The notes: generated from the letters alone by a model not told the origin. A stretch of DNA of 64,000 bases from Muriicola sp. Z0-33 (GCF_026126425.1 NZ_JAFMPW010000015.1:1-64000), one strand, 5' to 3'; numbered from the stretch's first letter, positions 34,687 to 45,186 are shown. Translations and numbers: made by a program.

Positions 34687-35346
34687 ATGAAAACGATATC
34701 TGCAGTTGTTGAGCATTATATTAAGAAAAAACCCTTTTTACAAAGTGCATTATCACAAGGAATCATCAACCTGACGTCACTTTCCAGAATAGTTAAGCCG
34801 GAAATTGAAGAAGAGCTGGGGAAAGATATCAGAAATGGTGCTATTGTTATGGCATTAAAGCGTCTTTCCGATGACATGGAGTTCAGGGCGACCCATAGAA
34901 TTATCAAAGTGCTCAAGAACATAGGAGAGATTACAGTAAGGTCTTCTCTGACCGACTTTACTTTCCTGGTATCTTCATCCATACTGGAGAACCAAACCAA
35001 ATTGCTAAAAGAAGTTAATAAGTTCAAGGACGTATTTTACACTTCTTCCAGGGGGGTAAACGAATTAAATATTGTAGTGAGTAATGTTTTGGATGATACA
35101 GTAGAAACCCTATTTAAAGGTGAAAAATGTACACAAAAGGCCGAAAATTTATCTTCAATTACGGTGAAATTACCAGCAGAAAATGTTTCGGTACCCGGGA
35201 TATATTATTTTATTTTTCAGCGACTTGCCTGGGAAGGGATAGTGCTTTATGAAGTGATCTCTACAACAAACGAGTTTACAATTCTGGTAAATGATGACCA
35301 GGTAGATAGTGCATTTAGAACTATTAAAGACCTCAAAACACTATAG
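34687..35346 (+). CDS. ACT-domain regulatory protein related to aspartate kinase
   Basis: 219 residues from ATG 34687 (MKTISAVVEHYIKKK), supported by the promoter just before it. N-terminal helices (about 1-75: KPFLQSALSQGIINLTSLSR) resemble a small winged-helix or lysine-type segment; the rest holds two ACT-like folds (about 80-140 and 155-219: PGIYYFIFQRLAWEGIVLYE, EFTILVNDDQVDSAFRTIKD). No kinase domain. ACT domains bind amino acids; this may be a stand-alone amino-acid sensor. Ligand unknown. Confidence 0.7.
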   Translation: MKTISAVVEHYIKKKPFLQSALSQGIINLTSLSRIVKPEIEEELGKDIRNGAIVMALKRLSDDMEFRATHRIIKVLKNIGEITVRSSLTDFTFLVSSSILENQTKLLKEVNKFKDVFYTSSRGVNELNIVVSNVLDDTVETLFKGEKCTQKAENLSSITVKLPAENVSVPGIYYFIFQRLAWEGIVLYEVISTTNEFTILVNDDQVDSAFRTIKDLKTL

Positions 35347-35387
35347 TAAGGAGAGTGAGATTTTGTCATGTACCTTAAAAACAATGA

Positions 35388-36719
35388 TTAAGGGTTGCTC
35401 TTTTTATTCAGGAATTGCAGCACTTCTTTATAACCTTCGGGTTTGGAGATGATTCTTTTGTCTCTATCAAGAACATAGTAGGTTGGGGTTTGCTGAATAG
35501 CGTACAGCAAGGCATATTCGCTTTCCCATTTACCCAATGAAATGGCGTGTTTAAATAATGATAAACTGGCTGCCTCCTGCTTCCAGGTGATATCGTCGTC
35601 TTCCAGCCCTACCGCAAGGACGGTAATTCCTGGGTTGGGCAATAAGGCCTGGTGTAATTTTGGCAGTTCTTCCAGGCAATGCGGACAGCCACTGCTCCAA
35701 AAGACAAGCACGTAGAATTCCGAAGGCGGAAGCGTACTTAATTTTTCTAAATCGGCACCAGATTTCCAGGTAATTTCGGGTGCAGTTGCTCCTATTCTGA
35801 GCCGATTGTGGGCCTCAATTTTCTCGATGAGATCCCTATTACCCATTTCAGAAGCCTGGGGCCTTAGGAGGTTATTAAAGATATAATCAGAGGTTCGGTT
35901 AAAATTCCGATTTACGGCCTGTGTCCACAAGGTGTTAAATACAGACAATTTGTACTTTTCAGGTGCTGTGTTAAGCAGATTATTTACTTTGGATATATTT
36001 TCATTTACTGCCAATTGCTCCTCTAGATTACTAGTGGCTTCCAGGGGTAATGCGGTAAATACATAATTGATTAATTTATTGGTTAAATAACCCGAGCTTT
36101 GCAGGAGCGGATCAGCAAAGTCTATTTCATCAAAATAGACTTTTTTCTTATTTGTAATATATTCCTGAAAAGGCTCATATGATCTGGGCAAATATGGTCT
36201 GTTCGACTTAATAAATGTATTGGCCATTAACCCGAAAGCCTGCTCTTCGTACTTTTGCTGGGTAGCTTCCAATGCTTTAATTAAAGCTCTGAATTCTCTT
36301 TTATCTCCGTCGGCAGAAGCGTAATAAGACATTATTTGTTGCTCTATAGCATTGATGTCCCGGAAATACGCATCGTAGGTACTATTATCTGGTGAATTAT
36401 GGAAAATTATGCCTTCATCTAATGAAAAGCTGAGATCAATATTTTCTTTTCCATTAAACAAGACGTCTATATAGTATTCATCCTGGGGAACAGCATAAAC
36501 CAGACGAAATGTTCCCGGACTACTGTTCTCGGGAAGCTCCAAACTGAACCTGCCCTCCGTAATCTGGTCATCTGCTGCGTAATACTGCTCTCCTGCCTCT
36601 AATTTGTACGCCAGCACCCATGTAAATTCACTGGCCGGTGAAAAGGTTCCGGAAATAGTATACTGAGCTTTTATGGTCATAGCCATCAATATGAACAATG
36701 GAAATAATACTTTTTTCAT
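35388..36719 (-). CDS. Secreted thioredoxin-like (TlpA/AhpC-TSA) protein
   Basis: 443 residues from the third of three near in-frame Met codons, where MKKVLFPLFILMAMTIKAQ forms a signal peptide. An N-terminal DUF4369-like beta domain (about 20-110), a helical middle, and a C-terminal thioredoxin domain with SSGCPHCLEELP (CPHC active site) and a cis-Pro region QQTPTYYVLD. Likely a periplasmic thiol-disulfide reductase. It follows mfd on the same strand. Confidence 0.85.
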   Translation of the reverse strand: MKKVLFPLFILMAMTIKAQYTISGTFSPASEFTWVLAYKLEAGEQYYAADDQITEGRFSLELPENSSPGTFRLVYAVPQDEYYIDVLFNGKENIDLSFSLDEGIIFHNSPDNSTYDAYFRDINAIEQQIMSYYASADGDKREFRALIKALEATQQKYEEQAFGLMANTFIKSNRPYLPRSYEPFQEYITNKKKVYFDEIDFADPLLQSSGYLTNKLINYVFTALPLEATSNLEEQLAVNENISKVNNLLNTAPEKYKLSVFNTLWTQAVNRNFNRTSDYIFNNLLRPQASEMGNRDLIEKIEAHNRLRIGATAPEITWKSGADLEKLSTLPPSEFYVLVFWSSGCPHCLEELPKLHQALLPNPGITVLAVGLEDDDITWKQEAASLSLFKHAISLGKWESEYALLYAIQQTPTYYVLDRDKRIISKPEGYKEVLQFLNKKSNP

Positions 36720-36766
36720 CATTAGCGAAAATTTCATTGTGCTATACCGTCTTTTTGCTAAAATTA

Positions 36767-39700
36767 TTATTGCACTTGTACTTCCTTATTTAAAATGGAC
36801 TTAAAAGGATGCAGGACATTTAGCGCTTGGTTAACTGAATTAATTTTATCGAAAGTCAGCAACAAACGCAGTCCGTTTCGTGTTTGTTTTTCTTTAACCC
36901 TACACAAATCAGGATATTTTTGGGCAAACTGCAGTACCCTGGTAAAGATATCACTTTGGTAAAAGCCCGACTCTTGATCTGCGATAAAATATCCAATGAA
37001 CTTTCCTTTTTTCATTACTACTTTTTCAAGGCCAATGCCATTGGCAATCCATTTAACACGAACAGAATTCAGGAGATCTTCCACCTGTGATGGAAGTTCC
37101 CCAAACCTGTCAATCAATTGTGTTTCAAATTTTAGGAGTCCTTCCTCTTCATTTATGTTATTTAATTCGGTGTAAAGACTTAGTCGTTCTGAAATATTAT
37201 TCACATAGTCATCCGGAAAGAGTAGTTCAAAATCAGCATCAATTTGAGTCTCTTTTACATAAACTTTGGAGGAATGCCCTTCTACTTCATCATATAATTC
37301 TTTGAACTCATTCTCTTTGAGTTCTTCTATAGCCTCGTTTAAAATTTTCTGATATGCTTCAAAACCAATTTCATTTATAAAGCCACTTTGTTCTCCGCCT
37401 AACAGGTCGCCGGCGCCTCTGATTTCCAGGTCTTTCATAGCAATATTAAAACCACTTCCCAATTCTGTAAACTGTTCCAGGGCCTGAATTCTTTTACGTG
37501 CATCCGGGGTCATTACTTCATAGGGCGGTGTAATAAAGTAGCAGAAGGCTTTCTTGTTACTTCTTCCAACTCTGCCTCTCATTTGATGCAGATCGCTCAG
37601 CCCAAAATTATTGGCATTATTAATATATATAGTATTGGCATTGGTAACGTCCAACCCACTTTCCACAATGGTTGTTGAAACCAGCACATCGAACTCCCCA
37701 TTCATAAATGCCAACATTAATGCCTCTAGTTTTTTGCCTTCCATCTGGCCGTGGCCTATACCAATTTTGGCGTCGGGAACCAAACGTTGAATCAGGCCTG
37801 CCACTTCCTTGATATTTTCTATTCTGTTATGAATAAAGAACACCTGCCCTCCGCGTTGAATTTCATGAGAAATGCCATCTCTGATAATTTCTTTTGAGAA
37901 CCTTATGACTCTGCTTTCAATAGGGTATCTGTTCGGCGGCGGGGTATTTATTACTGAGAGGTCCCTGGCGGCCATAAGACTAAATTGAAGGGTTCTTGGG
38001 ATTGGGGTAGCAGTTAGCGTAAGTACATCGACATTTTCCTTGATGGCCTTGAGTTTATCCTTAACCGCAACCCCAAATTTTTGTTCCTCATCTACAATCA
38101 GGAGTCCAAGATCCCTGAATTTTACATTCTTATTGACCAATTGATGGGTGCCGATTATGATATCTATTTTCCCAGAAGCCAGCCCTTCCAATATTTCTCT
38201 TTTCTCTTTTGCAGTTCGGAACCTGTTGAGATAATCTACCGTTACCGGCATTTCTTTGAGTCGCTCTTTAAAAGTTCTCTGGTGTTGAAAGGCCAAAATA
38301 GTAGTTGGCACTAAAACCGCTACTTGTTTTCCATTATCTACGGCTTTAAAGGCAGCACGAATTGCCACTTCGGTTTTCCCAAAACCGACATCTCCACAGA
38401 TTAATCTATCCATGGGCCTTTCACTTTCCATGTCTTTTTTTATGTCGGCGGTAGCAGTGCTTTGGTCCGGAGTGTCTTCATACAGGAAAGAAGCTTCCAA
38501 CTCGTGTTGTAAATAACTGTCCGGGTCGTACCGGAAACCTTTTTCCAATCTTCTTTTTGCGTATAGCTTAATAAGGTCAAAGGCTATTTTCTTTACCCTG
38601 GATTTGGTTTTCTGCTTTAGTTTCTTCCAGGCCGCAGAACCCAACTTGTATATTTTGGGAACCGCACCATCTTTACCATTAAATTTTGAGATTTTGTGCA
38701 AAGAATGAATGCTGACATAGAGGATGTCCCTGTCCCCATACATCAATTTTATGGCTTCCTGCTTTTTCCCGTCAACATCTATTTTTTGAAGCCCCCCGAA
38801 TTTACCAATGCCGTGATCAATGTGCGTAACATAATCTCCAACTTCCAGTTTATTAAGTTCTTTTAAGGAAATGGCCTGTTTCTTGGCATACCCAGTTCTC
38901 AGGTGAAACTTATGGTAGCGTTCAAAAATCTGGTGATCCGTATAGCAAACCAATTTAAGATCTTCCTCAATAAATCCTTGATACAGAGGAAAAACAACGG
39001 TTTTATAATGCACGTCTTTATCTACTTCATCAAAAATATCATGAAAGCGCTGGGCTTGCTGTTCTGAGGCGCAAAAAATAAAATTAGTATAGCCCTGTGC
39101 CCCATTTTTATTTAGGTTTTCAATCAGTAAATCGAATTTCTTATTGAAAGAAGGTTGAGGCTTAGTTTTAAAATCTACTACTACGCTCTCATTGGAAGTT
39201 ACACCTCCGGAAGTATTGATCTCCCCGGAAATTTCTTCGTGCGACAACTCCGTTTCTGAAGCAAACCCCCCAAATGAAACATGGCTAAAATCGTGCAATT
39301 GCTTTTTCAGTAGTGGGGCATTCGTGAATAATTCCTGGGGTTCGGCATGTTTTATTTCTTCTGATAAAGTTTTAAATGCCTCTATTGCCTTTTCATAAAA
39401 GGAAGTGATTCTAATAAGAAGGAAATTCCTGTTTTTAGTGAATATTATCGTTTTGGGTGAAATATATTTCAGGAAACTTTCCCTGGTTTCATTGAGGTAT
39501 TTGTTCTCAACATTCGGAATAATGGTAATCTTTTTAACCTTTTCTGTTGAAAGCTGTGTGGCCACATCAAAGGTTCTGATGCTATCTACCTCATCACCAT
39601 AAAATTCTAATCTGTAGGGCTCATCATGAGAAAATGAAAAGACGTCAACGATACCTCCCCTAACAGAAAATTCACCAGGTTCGGTTACAAAATCTACCCG

Positions 39701-40198
39701 TTTAAATTGATATTCGAATAAAACTTCATTAAGAAAGTCTAATGACAGTTTATCTTCAGTACTTATTTTAAGGGTATTCTTGTTTAGTTCTTTTCTAGTC
39801 ACCACTTTCTCAAAGAGGGCATCGGGATAGGTAACAATAACAGCCGGTTTTTTTCTGGAATTGATCCTATTAAGCACTTCAGCCCTTAATAGGACATTGG
39901 CATTATCTGTTTCTTCAATCTGATAGGGCCTTCTATAGCTCCCGGGATAGAAAAGCACATCTTTCTGACCTATTAGTTGTTCCAGATCATTGAGATGATA
40001 TGCCGCTTCTTCTTTGTCATTTAATATCAACAGAAATGGCAAGTTGGCCTGCTCAAAGGTTTCTGCAATAGCAAAGGACAGGGCAGAGCCTGTAAGGTTT
40101 TTTAGTACAATGTTCTTTTCAGAAGAGGCAATAGCCTGCCGCAGTTTCTGTACTTGCAGAGACTGTGAAAACAGTTGCTTAATAGTAGTAGTGGTCAA
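36767..40198 (-). CDS. mfd: Transcription-repair coupling factor Mfd
   Basis: 1143 residues. Removes RNA polymerase stalled at lesions and recruits UvrA. UvrB-like N-terminal domains (LIGQKDVLFYPG, GEFSVRGGIVDVFS), the RNA-polymerase-interacting domain (LEVGDYVTHIDHGIGKFGGL), helicase motor with Walker A GDVGFGKTEVAIRAAF, DEEQKFGV, LTLTATPIPRTLQ, SGLDVTNANTIYI, QMRGRVGRS, and the C-terminal TRCF domain. Upstream of a thioredoxin-like gene with a short gap. No anomaly seen. Confidence 0.97.
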   Translation of the reverse strand: MTTTTIKQLFSQSLQVQKLRQAIASSEKNIVLKNLTGSALSFAIAETFEQANLPFLLILNDKEEAAYHLNDLEQLIGQKDVLFYPGSYRRPYQIEETDNANVLLRAEVLNRINSRKKPAVIVTYPDALFEKVVTRKELNKNTLKISTEDKLSLDFLNEVLFEYQFKRVDFVTEPGEFSVRGGIVDVFSFSHDEPYRLEFYGDEVDSIRTFDVATQLSTEKVKKITIIPNVENKYLNETRESFLKYISPKTIIFTKNRNFLLIRITSFYEKAIEAFKTLSEEIKHAEPQELFTNAPLLKKQLHDFSHVSFGGFASETELSHEEISGEINTSGGVTSNESVVVDFKTKPQPSFNKKFDLLIENLNKNGAQGYTNFIFCASEQQAQRFHDIFDEVDKDVHYKTVVFPLYQGFIEEDLKLVCYTDHQIFERYHKFHLRTGYAKKQAISLKELNKLEVGDYVTHIDHGIGKFGGLQKIDVDGKKQEAIKLMYGDRDILYVSIHSLHKISKFNGKDGAVPKIYKLGSAAWKKLKQKTKSRVKKIAFDLIKLYAKRRLEKGFRYDPDSYLQHELEASFLYEDTPDQSTATADIKKDMESERPMDRLICGDVGFGKTEVAIRAAFKAVDNGKQVAVLVPTTILAFQHQRTFKERLKEMPVTVDYLNRFRTAKEKREILEGLASGKIDIIIGTHQLVNKNVKFRDLGLLIVDEEQKFGVAVKDKLKAIKENVDVLTLTATPIPRTLQFSLMAARDLSVINTPPPNRYPIESRVIRFSKEIIRDGISHEIQRGGQVFFIHNRIENIKEVAGLIQRLVPDAKIGIGHGQMEGKKLEALMLAFMNGEFDVLVSTTIVESGLDVTNANTIYINNANNFGLSDLHQMRGRVGRSNKKAFCYFITPPYEVMTPDARKRIQALEQFTELGSGFNIAMKDLEIRGAGDLLGGEQSGFINEIGFEAYQKILNEAIEELKENEFKELYDEVEGHSSKVYVKETQIDADFELLFPDDYVNNISERLSLYTELNNINEEEGLLKFETQLIDRFGELPSQVEDLLNSVRVKWIANGIGLEKVVMKKGKFIGYFIADQESGFYQSDIFTRVLQFAQKYPDLCRVKEKQTRNGLRLLLTFDKINSVNQALNVLHPFKSILNKEVQVQ

Positions 40199-40253
40199 CC
40201 GTTAAAATTTCTGCAAATATACTCCTTGACCTATACAGCAGCCAAAGAATGGG

Positions 40254-40886
40254 CTAAATTTTTACGATACTCGAATCAGCAATGGCGTAGACTTCATGGC
40301 CTTTTTCTTTTTTTAGTACATGACTCCCGGTGAACTCTCCAAAGGCAGGTAAAATCAGCTGATTTTTACTTTTAAAAAAACAGGGTAACCTCAGGCTTTG
40401 TCTCCCGCTTCCTTTAAGACGAACAGCAGGGTGAATGTGTCCCGAAAAATTAAAAAGTCCTTCCCGTTCTTCAGGATGATGTGTTAACAAAAAACCGTCT
40501 AACAGAATTTCTGCCACTACCTGCACTCCTATATTTTCATACTTTAAGGGGGAGATTATGTCGTGGTTCCCCGAAACGAGTATTATCTCCTCGTTCCTAT
40601 CCTGAACCCAATGTTCAAAGAGGCGCCATTCGGCGTTGATGTAACTATGGAACAGGTCTCCAAGGAAGCAAATAATTTTTGGACGGAAATGACTTATAGC
40701 CGTATCGAGTAATTCAAAATTCTTTTCAATTGCCTTAACAGGTACCGCGGCTCCGTACTTTCTGAAATGCGAAACTTTACCCAAATGCACGTCACTGATC
40801 AAAACTGCTGATTTTTCCTTCCAAAACAGAGCGCCACTGGGATGCATTACAAAATTCTGATGTTTTATTTCAATAGTGGTTGTCAT
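40254..40886 (-). CDS. pdeM: Ligase-associated DNA damage response endonuclease PdeM
   Basis: 210 residues, calcineurin-like metallophosphoesterase. Metal-binding motifs in order: ISDVHLGKVSHFRKYG, FLGDLFHS, VSGNHD, LTHHPE, FSGHIHP. The family is associated with a bacterial ATP-dependent ligase, an exonuclease and a Lhr-like helicase. The helicase lies immediately upstream here (118-base gap), the ligase and exonuclease do not. Confidence 0.9.
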   Translation of the reverse strand: MTTTIEIKHQNFVMHPSGALFWKEKSAVLISDVHLGKVSHFRKYGAAVPVKAIEKNFELLDTAISHFRPKIICFLGDLFHSYINAEWRLFEHWVQDRNEEIILVSGNHDIISPLKYENIGVQVVAEILLDGFLLTHHPEEREGLFNFSGHIHPAVRLKGSGRQSLRLPCFFKSKNQLILPAFGEFTGSHVLKKEKGHEVYAIADSSIVKI

Positions 40887-41004
40887 AATCGTGATCTATA
40901 GCGAATGTATAGAGTGGCTTCTTCTGAATTCATAACAAATATAAATGAATTTATAGGGGGGAGTTTTTACAGGGGAAATACTTTACATCTCAAAAATTTG
41001 GCAG

Positions 41005-43482
41005 CTAATTACGTGTTAATTTAGCCGTCATGCGTTTAATGCGATCTGCCAGCCCTTCATTGGTGAGCTTCTCACGTAACCGATCTGTAATTATGGGAAA
41101 GGAGAAAGGTGTGGGTCCCGAACAGGCCTGCCAAATAATCTTTTGATTGGCAATACGTTCCAGGGCCATTCTTAATCTACCTTCCTCGAGCTGATGTTCA
41201 AAGGTTTCTCTGTAGGCTTGCTGAAATAAGAGATTATCTGGTTCGTAGTCCTTGAAGACATCAAATAGCAGTGAAGAATTGCCTTGTAAATGTTTCATTT
41301 TGATGCCTTTGTGAGGATATCCGGTAAAAACCAGGCCGCTAATCACCGCTATGTCCCTGAATTTTCTACGAGCCATTTCAGTATCATTGAGACTTTTCTG
41401 TAAATCTTCTCGCAAATAGTCAGTACTGAACAGGTTATTGTCTACCAGTAGTTGAATGTCTATTTGCTTATCGGATAGCAATTCAAAACCGTAATCGTTA
41501 AATGCCAGGGAGAAGGTTATTGGACCTAGTAAACTTATGCGATATCCCAGGAGGCTGCCCATGGCTTCATGGACAAATCTCCCTTCAAAAGGATAGAAAA
41601 TATGGTGAAATCCGTCCTGGGTCTCAAAAGTTTCTATCAAAAATTGATCAGGATTTGGCACTATACTTTCTATTCGTTGCCTGTCGAACAAAGAAGTAAG
41701 GGCAATAATCTCTTCAGATTGCTCCTTGGTATTTCTCCCTGCGGTATATAATTCTTCCCTTAATATTTTAGACATTTCGGAAGAGAGTGTCAGCCGGCCC
41801 CCCATCCAGGCGGGGACCTTGCTTGTCTTTTTCGAAGAGGGTCTAACCTTGGCCTGCATTCCCTTAACACTTATAAACTCCAGGTTTCTCCCTGCGAAAG
41901 TAAAAACATCACCGGGGTTTAACTTCGAAATAAAAGACTCTTCAATGGTGCCGATATAGCCCCCTTTTTGATATCTGACAGTAATATTAGCATCACCGAC
42001 AATGGTTCCTATTTGAAATCTGTGGCGCATGGCAATTCCTCTATTATTTACTTTAAATCTACCGTCTTCTTCCCTTTCTACTTTTTTGTATTCATCATAA
42101 GTGTGGAGGCTTTGACTTCCAAGTACCAGAAAATTAAGGAGCCAGTGCCATTGATCCTTTGTCATTCCCTGATAACAAAAGGTCTCTTTTATTTCGGGGT
42201 AAATTTCCTCGGGATAAAAACCGTCAGAAACTGCAAGGGTGGTAAGGTATTGAACCAGTACGTCAAAGCTATTTAGATAAGGTATCCGGTCTTCTACAGC
42301 CTTTTTTTTAACTGCCTGCTGCAATGCTGAGGCTTCTATCAACTCTATTGCATGGGTGGGAAGAAAATAGATTACACTTTCTTTACCTGGCTTGTGACCA
42401 CTTCGTCCTGCACGCTGTAAAAACCTGGCCACCCCTTTAGGCCCCCCTATCTGAACCACGGTTTCTACGGGAGCAAAGTCGACACCAAGATCAAGGCTCG
42501 AGGTGCATACCACAGCTTTCAGGCTTTCATTTCTAATAGCCTGTTCTACCCAGACCCTTGTCTTTTTGTCAATACTTCCATGATGCATAGCTATTTCTCC
42601 CGCAAATTCCGGATGTTTTTCCAGGATTTTCTGAAACCATATTTCGCACTGACTTCTGGTATTCGTGAAAAGTAAGGTTGTTCTGCTGTTATTGATTATT
42701 GGGATAACATCCGGGAGTAGTCGCAGCCCTAAATGCCCTCGCCAGGGATAGGTCTCTATCTCTTTGGGGATGATGCTTTTCACGGTAATTTTCTTGTTGA
42801 GATTGGCACGAATCAAAACGGAATTCTCATAAGCGTCAGAATTTGGTCCTAATAACACTTCACGTGCCTGTTCAAGATTCCCAATGGTGGCGGAAATGCC
42901 CCATATGCGCAAATCTTTTGCTACAGTTTTAAGTCGGGAAAGACCCAATTCCATCTGAACCCCCCGCTTAGTTCCCAGGAGTTCGTGCCATTCATCTACT
43001 ACTATAGCAGAACAGGATTTGAATATTTTATCATATCCCTTGGCAGACAAGAGTAGCTGAAGACTCTCCGGTGTAGTAATGAGCAGGTCTGGCATCATTT
43101 TTTTCTGCCTGGCGCGCTCAGTGGTAGAAGTGTCACCCGTTCTGATTCCTACGGTGAGTTGAGTTTCCAGATCGTTGATCACTCTCTCTGCAGATTGTTT
43201 TATTTCTAATGAAAGTGCTCTCAGTGGGGTAATCCAGATAGCTTTCAATCCTTTTTTATGTTTTACTTTAAAATCAGGATTTTGTTGAATGTAGTTCAGT
43301 ACAATCGGAAACCAAAGAGCATATGTCTTCCCGCTGCCAGTAGGAGCATTTAAAAGGCCGTTCTTTTGCGCTAAGAATGCAGCCCATGTTTTTTTTTGAA
43401 AAGGGAAAGGTTGCCAGTTTTGATCCAGGAACCACTTTTCTGCAATTTTATAAAGTTGTTCTCTTGTCATATTTAAGGGCAT
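41005..43482 (-). CDS. Ligase-associated DNA damage response DEXH helicase (Lhr-like)
   Basis: 825 residues. Walker A APTGSGKTYALWFP, DEWHELLG (DEXH), ISATIGN, TSSLDLGVDFAPVE and QRAGRSGHKPG show a superfamily 2 helicase; the long C-terminal part (winged helix and Lhr core) matches the ligase-associated subfamily rather than full-length Lhr. Probably acts on RNA-DNA or damaged DNA. Divergent from the TerB-like gene; pdeM follows. Confidence 0.92.
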   Translation of the reverse strand: MPLNMTREQLYKIAEKWFLDQNWQPFPFQKKTWAAFLAQKNGLLNAPTGSGKTYALWFPIVLNYIQQNPDFKVKHKKGLKAIWITPLRALSLEIKQSAERVINDLETQLTVGIRTGDTSTTERARQKKMMPDLLITTPESLQLLLSAKGYDKIFKSCSAIVVDEWHELLGTKRGVQMELGLSRLKTVAKDLRIWGISATIGNLEQAREVLLGPNSDAYENSVLIRANLNKKITVKSIIPKEIETYPWRGHLGLRLLPDVIPIINNSRTTLLFTNTRSQCEIWFQKILEKHPEFAGEIAMHHGSIDKKTRVWVEQAIRNESLKAVVCTSSLDLGVDFAPVETVVQIGGPKGVARFLQRAGRSGHKPGKESVIYFLPTHAIELIEASALQQAVKKKAVEDRIPYLNSFDVLVQYLTTLAVSDGFYPEEIYPEIKETFCYQGMTKDQWHWLLNFLVLGSQSLHTYDEYKKVEREEDGRFKVNNRGIAMRHRFQIGTIVGDANITVRYQKGGYIGTIEESFISKLNPGDVFTFAGRNLEFISVKGMQAKVRPSSKKTSKVPAWMGGRLTLSSEMSKILREELYTAGRNTKEQSEEIIALTSLFDRQRIESIVPNPDQFLIETFETQDGFHHIFYPFEGRFVHEAMGSLLGYRISLLGPITFSLAFNDYGFELLSDKQIDIQLLVDNNLFSTDYLREDLQKSLNDTEMARRKFRDIAVISGLVFTGYPHKGIKMKHLQGNSSLLFDVFKDYEPDNLLFQQAYRETFEHQLEEGRLRMALERIANQKIIWQACSGPTPFSFPIITDRLREKLTNEGLADRIKRMTAKLTRN

Positions 43483-43616
43483 CTCACGGCTGGTTGAAAT
43501 TACAAATTAATTTGAGGAAAATGATTTGGAGGTGATTTAGATCATGGCAGATCTTTTTTGATTGGCAAACGCCAAAATAAAATGTAAACTTTTAAAATAA
43601 TCACCTTTAAAAAATT

Positions 43617-43624
43617 TATATTTG
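43617..43624 (+). promoter_or_regulatory. Candidate -7 box for the TerB-like gene
   Basis: TATATTTG, a full TAnnTTTG match, 19 bases before the start at 43644. The -33 region is T-rich but not TTTG. Confidence 0.45.
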
Positions 43625-43643
43625 CAGTCCTAAAATTAGTGTT

Positions 43644-44066
43644 ATGTCTGTTAATGATTTGTATAGTTCCGACTCGGCCAATAACAATCTGGCGCACTTT
43701 GCCAGTATAGCAAGTTTGGCTGCCGTAGATGGAGTAATTGATGATGATGAAATGAAATTGTTAGTTCGGTTTGCAGACAGGTTGCAAATCACAAAAGAAC
43801 AATTTAAAGAGGTGATGAAGAAGGAAAACAAATACTCTATTAGACCTCAAGTAAGTTTCAAGAAGCGTTTAGAGCGTTTTTATGATCTGTTGCGTATCGT
43901 TTTTACAGATGGTCATATTGAAGATGCCGAGGAACTCCTGCTGACGAAGTATGCTATAGGACTTGGATTCTCTGTTGATAAGGCCGAAGAAATCCTTAAA
44001 AGGTCTATTGCTATTTTTACGGGTAAAATAGATTTCGAGGATTATTCGTCTCTGATTAAGAAGTAA
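43644..44066 (+). CDS. TerB-like domain protein
   Basis: 140 residues of helices. The AAVDGVIDDDEMKLLVRFAD and VFTDGHIEDAEELLLTKYAI repeats are the paired acidic helix motifs of TerB-like domains, here probably metal- or membrane-associated. No other tellurite (ter) genes lie nearby, so tellurite resistance should not be inferred. Likely a monocistronic gene. Confidence 0.82.
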   Translation: MSVNDLYSSDSANNNLAHFASIASLAAVDGVIDDDEMKLLVRFADRLQITKEQFKEVMKKENKYSIRPQVSFKKRLERFYDLLRIVFTDGHIEDAEELLLTKYAIGLGFSVDKAEEILKRSIAIFTGKIDFEDYSSLIKK

Positions 44067-44097
44067 GGAGGATCTAAGGGCATTAATTGCTGGGCAA

Positions 44098-45105
44098 TCA
44101 GATATATTTTGCCATAAATTCCTCCGCCTTATCCACCATTAATGAGCTGCCACAAAAGAAAGGGACACGCTGGTGCAGTTCAGTAGGTTCAACTTCCATG
44201 ATTCTGCCATAACCATCGCTGGCCTTGCCATTTGCCTGCTCCGCCAAAAAAGCCATTGGATTGCATTCGTAAAGTAAACGCAACTTCCCATTAGAAGCCA
44301 TGCTGCTTTTGGGATACATATAGATACCACCTTTTATCATATTTCTATGAAAATCTGATACCAGGGAACCGATATACCTGGAGGTATAGGGCCGATCTCC
44401 TTCTTCTTTTTGGCAATACTTAATGTAATCTTTTACCCCCTGAGGAAAATGGATATAATTTCCTTCGTTTACAGAGTAAATTTTACCTGTTTCCGGGAAT
44501 TGCATGTTGGGGTGAGACAAATAAAAGGTGCCTATGGCGGGGTTTAAAGTGAAGCCATTTACACCGTGCCCAGTGGTATACACCAACATTGTAGAAGTGC
44601 CGTAAATTATATAGCCGGCAGCAACCTGATTGATGCCCGGCTGTAAAAAATCTCCCAGGGTAACCGGAGTTCCCACAGGAGTAATTCTTCGATAAATAGA
44701 AAAAATGGTCCCAACAGATACATTAACATCAATATTAGAAGAGCCATCCAGAGGATCAATTAACACCACGTATTTGTTCTGGTGTTTTTCATCATTGCTA
44801 TTAATACTTATAAAATCATCTTCTTCTTCAGAGGCTATCCCACAAACGATTTCCCTGTTTTTAAGTGTTTGGATGAATTTTTCGTTGGCAAGCACGTCTA
44901 GTTTTTGCTGATCTTCCCCCTGAATATTTGTATCGCCAATGGCTCCTAAAATATCTATTAGTCCCGCTTTATTTACCTCGTGATTAACCACTTTGGCAGC
45001 CAGGCGGATGGCATTTATCAACTTTGAAAGTTCTCCTGAAGAATATTGAAATTCCGACTGATTTTCGATAATAAATTCACCTAGAGTCGTATTTTTTTGA
45101 GTCAT
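44098..45105 (-). CDS. fbp: Class 1 fructose-1,6-bisphosphatase
   Basis: 335 residues, the usual length. Gluconeogenic hydrolysis of fructose 1,6-bisphosphate. Metal site [25 protein letters not shown] upstream, [20 protein letters not shown] and [14 protein letters not shown] are all present, with catalytic aspartates and phosphate-binding residues. Divergent from the GNAT-aspartate kinase unit. Confidence 0.96.
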   Translation of the reverse strand: MTQKNTTLGEFIIENQSEFQYSSGELSKLINAIRLAAKVVNHEVNKAGLIDILGAIGDTNIQGEDQQKLDVLANEKFIQTLKNREIVCGIASEEEDDFISINSNDEKHQNKYVVLIDPLDGSSNIDVNVSVGTIFSIYRRITPVGTPVTLGDFLQPGINQVAAGYIIYGTSTMLVYTTGHGVNGFTLNPAIGTFYLSHPNMQFPETGKIYSVNEGNYIHFPQGVKDYIKYCQKEEGDRPYTSRYIGSLVSDFHRNMIKGGIYMYPKSSMASNGKLRLLYECNPMAFLAEQANGKASDGYGRIMEVEPTELHQRVPFFCGSSLMVDKAEEFMAKYI

Positions 45106-45149
45106 GAAGGGCAGCTAGATTTATTTAGGCACAAATATCGGTTATTTTG

Positions 45150-45186
45150 TTAAACTACAACGATTTCGCTGCGCTGTAGTTTTTTA
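45150..45186. promoter_or_regulatory. Inverted repeat between fbp and the GNAT gene
   Basis: AAACTACA at 45152-45159 pairs with TGTAGTTT at 45175-45182 around a G/C-rich loop. It lies in the 114-base divergent spacer. A T-run follows on the plus strand, so it could also terminate a short upstream RNA; an operator is the alternative. Confidence 0.4.

Noticed and set aside
43644-44066. Tellurite resistance function for the TerB-like protein
   Set aside because: Only the fold resembles TerB; no other ter genes are in the window, so the name is not a function.
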